64,000 bases of DNA from assembly GCF_021531475.1 (NCBI RefSeq), contig NZ_JADYTX010000003.1, positions 1-64,000 on the forward strand, given 5' to 3'. Positions within the stretch are counted from its first letter, which is position 1; every line of letters starts with the position of its first letter. Both the position numbers and the translations under genes were made by a program. The DNA comes from Fusobacterium perfoetens. GTDB lineage: Bacteria > Fusobacteriota > Fusobacteriia > Fusobacteriales > Fusobacteriaceae. Positions 56,253-64,000 of the stretch are shown here, in pieces. The notes beneath the pieces were generated by a model that saw only the letters and a list, made by a program, of their open reading frames with translations, did not search any database and was not told where the DNA came from.

Positions 56253-59200
56253 ATGGAAAAAAATTTTGTTCATTTACATCTACATACTGAATATAGTCTT
56301 CTTGATGGAGTTGGAAAAATAGAAGAGTATATTGAAAAAGCTAAAAGTTTAAAAATGAAAGCTTTAGCTATTACTGACCACGGAAATATGTTTGGAGCTA
56401 TTGAAATGTATCAAAAAGCTCTTGCTAGTGGTATCAAACCAATTATCGGAATGGAAGCTTATGTTTCGGAGTTTGGGGCAGAGTCAAAAGAGGGAAGAAT
56501 TTTCCATTTGGTTTTACTAGCTCAAAACAATACTGGTTATAAAAATCTTATAAAAATCTCATCTTTTGCTTATACACAAGGTTTTTATTACAAACCAAGA
56601 GTTGATAAAGAATTTCTTAAAAATCACAGTGAGGGGATTATCGCCCTTTCAGCTTGTATGCAGGGAGAAATTTCGAGAAGAGTTTTAGATAGAGAAAGTG
56701 ACGAAAATATAGAAAAATCTATAAATGAGTATATAGCTATTTTTGGAAAAGATAATTTTTATATAGAAGTTCAAGGAAATGGAATAAAAGAACAAAAAGA
56801 ATTAAATAAAAAGTTAAAAACTTTGGCAGAAACTTTTGATTTAAAGCTTGTAGCTACAAATGATACTCACTATGTGAATAAAGGAGATGACACTTTACAA
56901 GATATTCTTCTTTGTATTCAGACTGGTGCTAAAGTTTCTGAAGAAAAAAGAATGAGGATTGAAACTGATGAGTTATATTTTAAATCTCGTGAGGAGATAA
57001 TCCAATCACTCGGAGAAGAATATATCGAGGGAGTTAATAACACTGAAGAGATTGCTAGCCGTTGCAATGTTTCTATTGAGTTTGGAAAGTTTAAATTTCC
57101 TTATTATGAAATTCCAGAAAATTTTTCATCTACAAGCGATTTTCTAAAACACCTTGTCTATAAAGGTTTAGAAGAAAGATATCCTTTTGGTATATCAAAT
57201 GAAATTTTAGAAAGAGCCGAGTACGAACTTTCTATCATCAATAGAATGGGGTATGCTGAATATTTCGTCGTTGTTTGGGACTTTATAAATTTTGCTAAAA
57301 ATAATAATATTCCAATAGGACCGGGAAGAGGTTCTGCTGCTGGAAGTTTGATTGCTTATGCTCTTAAGATAACAGAGCTTGACCCTTTAAAATATAATCT
57401 GATTTTTGAGAGATTTTTAAACCCTGAAAGAGTTTCAATGCCAGATATTGATATTGATATTTGCCAAGAAAGACGTCAAGAGCTTATTGACTATGTAACA
57501 AATAAATATGGAATTGATAAAGTTGCTCAGATTATAACTTTTGGAACTTTAAAAGCTCGGGCTGCTATAAGAGATGTTGGACGTGTCCTTGATGTTCCTA
57601 TCTCAAAGGTTGATAAAGTTGCAAAACTTATTCCTTTTAACTACTCAATAAAAGATTCCCTTGAGGAGATAAAAGAGTTTCGTGATATTTATCAAACTGA
57701 TTCTCAGATAAAAAAAATTGTTGATTATTCAAAAAAATTAGAAAATAAAGTAAGACACTCATCTATCCACGCTGCTGGTATCGTTATCACAAAGGATTCT
57801 TTAGACGAAACTGTCCCAGTCTTCAAGGATAAAGATTCTACAGTTGCCACACAATATCAGATGAAAGAGTTAGAAGACCTTGGACTTTTAAAAATGGACT
57901 TTCTTGGTCTTAGAAATCTTACAAACCTACAAAGAACCATTGATTATATAAAAGAAAACTTAAAAGAGGATATAAATCTTTCAGATATTCCTCTTGATAT
58001 AAAAGAAGTTTATCAAATGCTTTCTGAGGGAGATACTCTTGGAGTTTTCCAACTTGAATCTTTAGGAATTAGAAAACTTTTAAGAAGATTAAAACCGGAT
58101 AAATTTGAAGATATTATCGCCTTACTTGCTCTTTATCGTCCCGGTCCTTTAGGTTCTGGAATGGTTGATGATTTCATAAACTGTAAAAATGGTATCTCTC
58201 AAATAAAATATCCTGATGATTCCTTAGAAGACATTTTAAAAGGTACATACGGAGTTATACTTTATCAAGAGCAGGTAATGAGTATTGCCAATAGAATGGC
58301 TGATTACTCTTTGGGAGAAGCTGACCTTTTAAGAAGAGCTATGGGTAAGAAAAAATTTAGCATAATGAATGAAAACAGAGAAAAATTTATCTCTCGTTCT
58401 ATGGCTAAAGGTTATTCTGAAGAAATTGCTAGTGAAATATTTGATTTGATTTACAAATTTGCTGGTTATGGATTTAATAAATCCCATTCGGCAGCTTATG
58501 CTTTAGTTGCCTATTGGACAGCTTATTTCAAATATAAATATCCAAAATTTTATTATGCTGCCCTCATGACATCTGAGATGAAAAATATTGATGATATTGC
58601 AGTGTATCTACAAGATGCCAAAAGACACAATACTATCATCGAACTTCCAGATGTAAATAAGCCTGCATCAAAGTTTATTGTAAAAGATGGAAAGATTCTT
58701 TTTGCTCTATCTGCTATCAAAAATGTAGGAGAAAAAGTAGCTGAAAGTATAAAAAAGGAGTGGGAAGAAAATGGAGATTACAAATCCTTTGAAGATTTTG
58801 TTATAAGAACTAAGATTTACGGAGTAAATAAAAAAACTTTAGAGGCTCTTATATTTGCTGGAGCTTTAGACTCAGTTCCCGGTAACAGAAATGAAAAACT
58901 TTCATCACTTGGAAAACTTATTGACTATGCTACTAAGGTTTCAAAAGAGGACGAGATTCAACAAATGAACCTTTTTGGAGATGCAAAATCCACTATTAAC
59001 TCTTTTACTTTAGCAAATGCTCCTGATTTTTCATTGGAAGAAAAGTTAGAAAAAGAAAAAGAGGTTCTTGGATTTTATTTCAGTGGACACCCTCTTGATA
59101 AATATATAAATCTTATAAACTCCTTTGAATATACTCCAACAAATCTTGTAAAAAATGAGCAAGAAGGAAAAGATATTCAACTATTTGGTATTTTAAGAAA

Positions 59201-59666
59201 TATAAAAAAAATAGTTACAAAAAATTCTGGAGAGATTATGTGTGTATTTGAGATAGAGGACTTTACAGGAATTGTTTCTTGTATCGCTTTTCCTAGAACT
59301 TTCACAAATTTCCAAAATGAGTTTTTAGAGGGAAACAAAGTATATATCCAAGGTAGTATCCAAGTAGATTATTTCAATGGAAACGAGAATAAAAAAGTCA
59401 TTGTAAGAACTATTTCAAGTATAGAAACTGTCCTGAAAAGACGCTCTTTGACTACTTACATACTTTTGCAAGAAAAAGACAAAGATAAATTTTCAAGTCT
59501 TTTAAATATTTTAAAAAAACATTTAGGAGAATCTCCAGTTTATTTCGCTCTTAAAACAGAAACTAGAAAAGAAGTGAAGTTATCCAAATATAAAATTACA
59601 CCTGATATTTATTTTATTGATAAAATTACAAAATTATTAGGTGAAAATTGCTTAAAGTTTAAATAA
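56253..59666 (+). CDS. dnaE: DNA polymerase III alpha subunit
   Basis: 1137 aa. The PHP domain opens VHLHLHTEYSLLDG. Polymerase motifs GPGRGSAAGSL and PDIDIDICQERR (catalytic Asp pair), later LYQEQVM and GYGFNKSHSAAYA, then an OB-fold. DnaE1 type. AAGGAGG before ATG. Begins a rightward series continuing with accB/accC. Confidence 0.96.
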   Translation: MEKNFVHLHLHTEYSLLDGVGKIEEYIEKAKSLKMKALAITDHGNMFGAIEMYQKALASGIKPIIGMEAYVSEFGAESKEGRIFHLVLLAQNNTGYKNLIKISSFAYTQGFYYKPRVDKEFLKNHSEGIIALSACMQGEISRRVLDRESDENIEKSINEYIAIFGKDNFYIEVQGNGIKEQKELNKKLKTLAETFDLKLVATNDTHYVNKGDDTLQDILLCIQTGAKVSEEKRMRIETDELYFKSREEIIQSLGEEYIEGVNNTEEIASRCNVSIEFGKFKFPYYEIPENFSSTSDFLKHLVYKGLEERYPFGISNEILERAEYELSIINRMGYAEYFVVVWDFINFAKNNNIPIGPGRGSAAGSLIAYALKITELDPLKYNLIFERFLNPERVSMPDIDIDICQERRQELIDYVTNKYGIDKVAQIITFGTLKARAAIRDVGRVLDVPISKVDKVAKLIPFNYSIKDSLEEIKEFRDIYQTDSQIKKIVDYSKKLENKVRHSSIHAAGIVITKDSLDETVPVFKDKDSTVATQYQMKELEDLGLLKMDFLGLRNLTNLQRTIDYIKENLKEDINLSDIPLDIKEVYQMLSEGDTLGVFQLESLGIRKLLRRLKPDKFEDIIALLALYRPGPLGSGMVDDFINCKNGISQIKYPDDSLEDILKGTYGVILYQEQVMSIANRMADYSLGEADLLRRAMGKKKFSIMNENREKFISRSMAKGYSEEIASEIFDLIYKFAGYGFNKSHSAAYALVAYWTAYFKYKYPKFYYAALMTSEMKNIDDIAVYLQDAKRHNTIIELPDVNKPASKFIVKDGKILFALSAIKNVGEKVAESIKKEWEENGDYKSFEDFVIRTKIYGVNKKTLEALIFAGALDSVPGNRNEKLSSLGKLIDYATKVSKEDEIQQMNLFGDAKSTINSFTLANAPDFSLEEKLEKEKEVLGFYFSGHPLDKYINLINSFEYTPTNLVKNEQEGKDIQLFGILRNIKKIVTKNSGEIMCVFEIEDFTGIVSCIAFPRTFTNFQNEFLEGNKVYIQGSIQVDYFNGNENKKVIVRTISSIETVLKRRSLTTYILLQEKDKDKFSSLLNILKKHLGESPVYFALKTETRKEVKLSKYKITPDIYFIDKITKLLGENCLKFK

Positions 59667-59761
59667 AAAGCTGATTTTTTGTTGATAGTTAATTTTATTT
59701 GTGATAAAATAAATACATATCTTAACTACTTATTAATATTGAAAAAATTTTGGGAGGAACT

Positions 59762-60178
59762 GTGGAAGATAAGCTAATAATCGATAGATTAATTGATATC
59801 CTAACTAAAAATGAGCTTTCTGAAATAAAATTTCAGGACAAAGATTTTAAAATAAACATAAAAAAAGATATCACAATAAAAGAAGAGGCTCCTGTGATTG
59901 AGCCTGTTGAAGAGGTTTCTTCTGAGGAAGAGGATACAATATATATAAAATCAGCTAATATTGGTAAATTCTTCTTCTATGATAAAACTGGTGTTCCTTT
60001 GATAGCTGTTGGACAAACAATCAAAGTTGGACAAACAATCGGATATATTTCCACTGTTGGTATAAAAACTTCTATAAAATCAGAAGTAGCTGGAACAGTT
60101 GAGCAAATACTTCTTAAAAATGGAGAGGTTACTGACTATGGAAAAAATTTAATAAAACTTAAAAAAATAGTTGATTAG
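59762..60178 (+). CDS. accB: AccB-like biotinyl-domain protein lacking the biotin lysine motif
   Basis: 138 aa from GTG 59762, which has GGGAGG 5 nt upstream; a TTG at 59750 coincides with that RBS. N-terminal helix, acidic linker, C-terminal barrel (VGQTIKVGQTIGYIS ... EVAGTVEQILLKNG). Where AccB has EAMKM this protein has STVGI, so the biotinyl Lys is replaced by Gly. Directly before accC, as accB normally is. Perhaps a non-biotinylated partner of AccC, or uses a different Lys (TSIKSE). Confidence 0.82.
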   Translation: MEDKLIIDRLIDILTKNELSEIKFQDKDFKINIKKDITIKEEAPVIEPVEEVSSEEEDTIYIKSANIGKFFFYDKTGVPLIAVGQTIKVGQTIGYISTVGIKTSIKSEVAGTVEQILLKNGEVTDYGKNLIKLKKIVD

Positions 60179-60200
60179 TTTATAGTTTGGAGGAAATAAA

Positions 60201-61541
60201 TTGAAAAAATTACTTATTGCTAATAGAGGGGAGATTGCAGTGAGAATTATAAGAGCTGCCAAAGAGCTTGGAATAAAAACTGTAGCTGTTTATTCTGAGG
60301 CAGACAAAGATAGTCTTCACGTAAAAATGGCTGACGAAGCTGTTTGTATAGGACCTGCTGCTGCTATTGATTCTTACTTAAAAATTCCTAATATTATAGC
60401 TGCTGCTGAGATAACTGGTGCTGATGCTATTCACCCGGGATATGGATTTTTAGCTGAAAATTACAGATTTGCAAAGATATGTAGAATTCACAATCTTATC
60501 TATGTTGGCCCAAACCACGAATGTATAAAACAGATGGGGGACAAAGCTACTGCTAGACAAAAAGCTATTGAAAATGATGTACCTGTAACTAATGGTACTG
60601 GAATAATAATAAATATAGAAGATGCTAAAAAAGAGATAGCTGAAAGAATTGGTTACCCTGTAATGATAAAAGCCACTGCTGGTGGTGGTGGAAAAGGTAT
60701 GAGAATTGCCAGAAATGACCAAGAGTTAGAAAAAAATATAGTGGCTGCTCAAAATGAGGCTGAGGCTGCTTTCAACAATCCAGATGTTTTTGTCGAAAAA
60801 TTTGTAGAAAATCCAAAACATATTGAGATACAAATCGTTGGAGATAAACACGGAAATATAATTCATCTTGGAGAAAGAAACTGTTCTATCCAAAGAAGAA
60901 ACCAAAAACTTATAGAAGAATCTCCATCATTTAAACTTCCTGAAAAAGTAAGACGTGCTATGGGAGAAGCTGCAGTTCGTCTTGCAAAATCAATCGGATA
61001 CGACTCAGCTGGAACATTAGAATTCTTAGTTGATTCAAACAACAAATTCTACTTTATGGAAATGAACACAAGAATCCAAGTTGAACATACAGTTACTGAG
61101 GCTGTTACAGGTTTAGATATTATAAAACTTCAAATCAGTCTTGCAGAGGGAGATAGACTTAATATCTCTCAAGAGGATATCATTCCTTATGGACATGCTA
61201 TCGAATGTAGAATAAATGCTGAAGATACTAAAAATCATTTTATTCCTTGTCCAGGAAAAATAACAAAATATGTTGTTCCAGGGGGAATCGGTATAAGAGT
61301 TGATTCTCACTCTTACCAAGGATATGAAATATCTCCATATTATGATTCTATGATAGGAAAAATAATTACTTTTGGAATGGATAGAGAAGAGGCTATTGCC
61401 AGAATGAAGAGAGCTTTAAATGAGTTTATCATTGAGGGAGTTGAAACAACTATTCCTTTCCACTTAAAAGTCTTAGAAAATAAAAATTATTTAAAAGGTA
61501 ACGTTACAACTTCTTTTATCGAAAAAGAATTTGGTTTATAA
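60201..61541 (+). CDS. accC: acetyl-CoA carboxylase biotin carboxylase
   Basis: 446-aa ATP-grasp enzyme that carboxylates biotin. N-terminus [24 protein letters not shown] loop [44 protein letters not shown] (metal and substrate residues). TTG start after TGGAGG. Complete; raises the question why its carrier lacks the usual lysine. Confidence 0.95.
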   Translation: MKKLLIANRGEIAVRIIRAAKELGIKTVAVYSEADKDSLHVKMADEAVCIGPAAAIDSYLKIPNIIAAAEITGADAIHPGYGFLAENYRFAKICRIHNLIYVGPNHECIKQMGDKATARQKAIENDVPVTNGTGIIINIEDAKKEIAERIGYPVMIKATAGGGGKGMRIARNDQELEKNIVAAQNEAEAAFNNPDVFVEKFVENPKHIEIQIVGDKHGNIIHLGERNCSIQRRNQKLIEESPSFKLPEKVRRAMGEAAVRLAKSIGYDSAGTLEFLVDSNNKFYFMEMNTRIQVEHTVTEAVTGLDIIKLQISLAEGDRLNISQEDIIPYGHAIECRINAEDTKNHFIPCPGKITKYVVPGGIGIRVDSHSYQGYEISPYYDSMIGKIITFGMDREEAIARMKRALNEFIIEGVETTIPFHLKVLENKNYLKGNVTTSFIEKEFGL

Positions 61542-61583
61542 AAAAATAATAATAAATTATTTACAAATGAAGGAGGCTTTAAT

Positions 61584-61967
61584 ATGAATAACTTAGGAAA
61601 CATTAAAATCGCTGATGATGTAGTAAAAACAATAGCTGCAAAAGCAACAGAAGATGTTGAGGGAGTTTATAAACTAGCCGGAGGTGTTGCTGACGAGTTT
61701 GGAAAAATCCTTGGTAAAAAAAGAGGAATAAATGGTGTTAAAGTAGAAGTTGGAGAAAAAGAATGTAGCATCGATACTTTCATAATTGTAAAACATGGTT
61801 ATCCAATCTCTGAAGTTGCAAAAAAAGTTCAAGAATCTGTTCTTGAAGCAGTATCTAGTTTAACTGCTTTAAAAGTTATAGAAGTTAACGTTTTTGTTCA
61901 AGATGTAAAAATTGAAGATGTAAAAGGAATTAAAGACGAATCTGAAACTACTGGTGAAATAGAATAA
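61584..61967 (+). CDS. Asp23/Gls24 family envelope stress protein
   Basis: 127 aa. Family pattern IADDVVKTIAAKATEDVEGVYKLAGG and SIDTFIIVKHGYPISEVAKKVQ. Such proteins are anchored to the membrane by AmaP, encoded next. RBS AAGGAGG. Confidence 0.92.
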   Translation: MNNLGNIKIADDVVKTIAAKATEDVEGVYKLAGGVADEFGKILGKKRGINGVKVEVGEKECSIDTFIIVKHGYPISEVAKKVQESVLEAVSSLTALKVIEVNVFVQDVKIEDVKGIKDESETTGEIE

Positions 61968-61985
61968 TAAAAGGACGTGATTTAT

Positions 61986-62501
61986 ATGTTTAAAAAGGTT
62001 CTATTTTTTATCGCTTGGGTAGGAATTTTTGTTCTTTCAGTGGCAGGAATAATTTTCTCTGTACGTCCATTAGATCAAAGATTATTACTAAGCTTTAAAC
62101 CTGATCAATTACAGCACCCAATATATGTTATTTTCTTGGGTATATCTGTAGTTTATTTTGTTCTTTCATTAATAAAATTCTTTAGCCTTTTCAATAGAAC
62201 TAATGGATACCTTATCAATGGTTCAAATGGAGAAGTTTTAGTATCTACTGAATCAATCAAAAGTATTATAAAAGAATCTCTTGAAAATGATACTGAAGTA
62301 AAAAATTTAAAAATCCTTTGTGGAAAAAGTGGAAAAAAATATAAAGTTACACTTTTTATAGATCTTCACACAACAAGAAGTATTGCAGAAAAATCTGCTG
62401 AAATTCAACAACTTATAAAAGATGAACTTTTCAAAAGACTTGAATTAGAAATAAGCGTTGTTGAAATAAAAATTTCTAAAGTTTCTACAAAAGCTGACTA
62501 A
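61986..62501 (+). CDS. amaP: AmaP-like membrane anchor protein
   Basis: 171 aa from ATG 61986. Two N-terminal membrane spans (about 5-25 and 50-70), then a soluble domain related to Asp23 (GEVLVSTESIKSIIKESLE). Family: alkaline shock response membrane anchor AmaP. Confidence 0.85.
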   Translation: MFKKVLFFIAWVGIFVLSVAGIIFSVRPLDQRLLLSFKPDQLQHPIYVIFLGISVVYFVLSLIKFFSLFNRTNGYLINGSNGEVLVSTESIKSIIKESLENDTEVKNLKILCGKSGKKYKVTLFIDLHTTRSIAEKSAEIQQLIKDELFKRLELEISVVEIKISKVSTKAD

Positions 62502-62522
62502 TTCTATTAAGAGGTGATAAAA

Positions 62523-62753
62523 GTGTTAGAAGAGTTTATATATTCTTTTTTAGAAAATAGAAAAAAAATCTTAGGTGGAATTATTGGTTTTGTAGTTTCA
62601 ATCCTATTTATTTCTTTTGGTTTACTATCTACATTGTTTATAGTTGCTATGACAATTCTAGGTTATAATCTTGGAAATATGGAATATAAAAATTTATTAA
62701 CAAAATTTAAAGAATTATTAAGTAATATGCTTAATAAAATTGATACAAATTAG
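62523..62753 (+). CDS. DUF2273 small membrane protein
   Basis: 76 aa from GTG 62523, AGAGGTG 7 nt upstream. Hydrophobic hairpin in residues 15-50; DUF2273 regularly follows amaP. Confidence 0.85.
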   Translation: MLEEFIYSFLENRKKILGGIIGFVVSILFISFGLLSTLFIVAMTILGYNLGNMEYKNLLTKFKELLSNMLNKIDTN

Positions 62754-62767
62754 AAAAAGGGGAAGAA

Positions 62768-63169
62768 ATGACTAGAAAAGCTGCTAGAGAGCAATTATTT
62801 AAATTAATATTTGAGGCAGAGATGAAAGAAACTGCTTTAAAAGATATTTTCGATTCTTTTATGCAAAGAGTTGTAGAAGATGAACTAGAAATATCTAATA
62901 GTTCTATGGAATTTATAAAAAAATACTGTTTAGGTATTGATGAACATTCTGAAGAAATATTAAATAAAATAAACAATACTATGGAAGGTTGGAGTTTTGA
63001 CAGAATAGGAAATGTTGAAAAAGCTCTTTTAAAAGGTGCTGTATACGAACTTTCTTATGAAGATACTCCTAAAGAAATAGTTATAAATGAAACTATCGAA
63101 CTTGCTAAAAAATACGGAGATACAAAATCTTTTGAATTCTTAAATGGAGTTTTAGCAAAATTTGTATAA
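62768..63169 (+). CDS. nusB: transcription antitermination factor NusB
   Basis: 133 aa, all-helical RNA-binding factor for rRNA antitermination. Starts TRKAAREQLFKLIFEAE; C-terminus VINETIELAKKYGDTKSFEFLNGVLAKF is the family signature. Confidence 0.95.
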   Translation: MTRKAAREQLFKLIFEAEMKETALKDIFDSFMQRVVEDELEISNSSMEFIKKYCLGIDEHSEEILNKINNTMEGWSFDRIGNVEKALLKGAVYELSYEDTPKEIVINETIELAKKYGDTKSFEFLNGVLAKFV

Positions 63170-63177
63170 TTAAAATT

Positions 63178-63220
63178 AAGAGCTATTGCAAGTAAATTTT
63201 TATTTGCTAGCTCTTTTTTA
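63178..63220 (+). terminator. terminator after nusB
   Basis: AAGAGCTA (63178-63185) and TAGCTCTT (63208-63215) with inner GCAA/TTTGC pairing, then a T run. Confidence 0.82.
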
Positions 63221-63237
63221 TATTCGGAGGAAATATT

Positions 63238-63837
63238 TTGAAAAAAGCTATTATATATATTCATGGAAAAGGTGGAAGTTCTTTTGAAATAAACCAATAT
63301 AAAGAAAGTTGTTTGGGATTTGATATGATTGGAATAGACTACAATGAATATTTGCTGTGGATCGTGGAAAAACAAATAAAATCAGTTTATGAAAAAGTAG
63401 AAAAAACTTATGAGGAAATTTATATTCTTGCAAATAGCATTGGAGCTTATTTCGCTATGCACACTTTACAAAATAGTAATATTAAAAAAGCTCTCTTTAT
63501 ATCTCCCATTCTTGATATGAAGCAACTTATTTTAAATATGATGAATTGGGCAAATGTAAGTGAAGAAATTCTTTGTGAGAAAAAAGAAATTCCTACTGAT
63601 TTTAAAGAGACATTATCTTGGAAATATCTGTGTTTTGTGAGAGAAAATCCAATAATATGGAATATTCCTACTGAAATTTTATATGCAGAAAAAGACAATT
63701 TAACTTCACATGAAACAGTAGATAAATTTATCAAAAATCATAATGCTCATTTTACTGTAATGGAAAATGGAGAGCATTAGTTTCACACTGAGGAACAACT
63801 TATATTTCTAAACAACTGGTTAAAACAATCTCTTTAA
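63238..63837 (+). pseudogene. alpha/beta hydrolase interrupted by a late TAG codon
   Basis: Serine-hydrolase-like protein: IIYIHGKGGSS near the start, ILANSIGAYFAMHT (nucleophile Ser in NSIG), and GEH (His) at the end of the first open part. TAG at 63778-63780 follows; the same frame then reads FHTEEQLIFLNNWLKQSL to TAA 63835-63837. A TGG to TAG change would restore GEHWFHTEEQ, the usual hydrolase ending. The catalytic residues are before the stop, so some activity may remain. Confidence 0.75.
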
Positions 63838-63861
63838 TTTTAAAATATTTTTTTAGAAAAA

Positions 63862-63885
63862 ATGCTGAGAAAAATTTTCTCAGCA
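63862..63885. terminator. bidirectional terminator between convergent genes
   Basis: TGCTGAGAAAA and TTTTCTCAGCA form an 11-bp stem with T-rich flanks on both strands. Confidence 0.85.
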
Positions 63886-63894
63886 CTTTTATTT

Positions 63895-64000
63895 TTATTT
63901 AAACATATTTAAGAAGAAAGTGATAATAGCAGCATTTGTAAAGTTACTGATAAGACCACCTATTACTGGTACAACGAAGAAAGCGATTTTTGAATATCCG
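63895..64000 (-). CDS. C-terminus of a membrane transporter, possibly GltS-like (partial)
   Basis: 34 residues up to the stop at 63895: GYSKIAFFVVPVIGG, then NFTNAAIITFFL. Hydrophobic last segment resembling the end of sodium/glutamate symporters; too short to be sure. The gene continues beyond the window. Confidence 0.45.
   Translation of the reverse strand, partial: GYSKIAFFVVPVIGGLISNFTNAAIITFFLNMFK

Overview
The window is very AT-rich bacterial chromosome carrying one complete temperate prophage. The flanking genes (PBP1A-type synthase, rlmN, AlaX-like editing protein, M24 peptidase, sepF, nrnA, a double-length hprK, folC, dnaE, accB-accC, Asp23/AmaP/DUF2273, nusB) and their order suggest Fusobacterium or a close relative in Fusobacteriota. 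That placement is from recall of gene content, not from a search.

Layout. 1-6653: host genes on the minus strand plus two tRNA-Leu genes on the plus strand, each with its own consensus promoter. 6643-51280: the prophage, inserted at the 3' end of tRNA-Leu(UAA) and bounded by a 12-bp direct repeat (6643-6654 and 51269-51280). 51290-64000: host genes again.

Prophage plan. A leftward early operon (6718-15654, minus) encodes a large serine integrase, an XRE regulator, a putative single-strand annealing protein, a PAPS-reductase-like PP-loop protein, a methyltransferase-like protein and many small proteins. A lambda-like switch (15674-15808) has three operator palindromes of the form GTTGAYATWTRTCAAC over divergent promoters, with an S24-type repressor to its right. 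Two more copies of the operator lie at 17341 and 17571. A tRNA cluster and an elaborately folded leader precede the rightward replication genes (replication protein, DnaB-like helicase, DUF3310, dimeric dUTPase, VRR-NUC). A structured leader with a terminator precedes the late operon (26051-50961). That operon holds a DNA-modification cassette (ParB / TET-associated-type glycosyltransferase / ParB-methyltransferase), terminase, Mu-like portal and head genes, capsid, long non-contractile-type tail genes, a receptor-binding-type protein with its diversity-generating retroelement (DGR), and lysis genes.

Main discoveries. (1) A complete DGR core: variable repeat in the last tail gene, template repeat, and reverse transcriptase. 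All 16 VR/TR mismatches are at template adenines. (2) An 11-G tract that splits a ParB-DNA methyltransferase gene out of frame, a probable phase-variable switch in the modification cassette. (3) A radical-SAM/SPASM enzyme plus a 39-aa membrane peptide inside the head operon. (4) A replication-gene leader with a 17-bp stem whose loop is complementary over 11 nt to sequence beside a sequestered ribosome-binding site, with a possible antisense promoter, resembling plasmid rep control. (5) A small, highly structured membrane-peptide locus with its own promoter. Host oddities include a tandemly duplicated HPr kinase, a biotin carrier protein without the biotinyl-lysine motif, and a hydrolase with a late nonsense codon.
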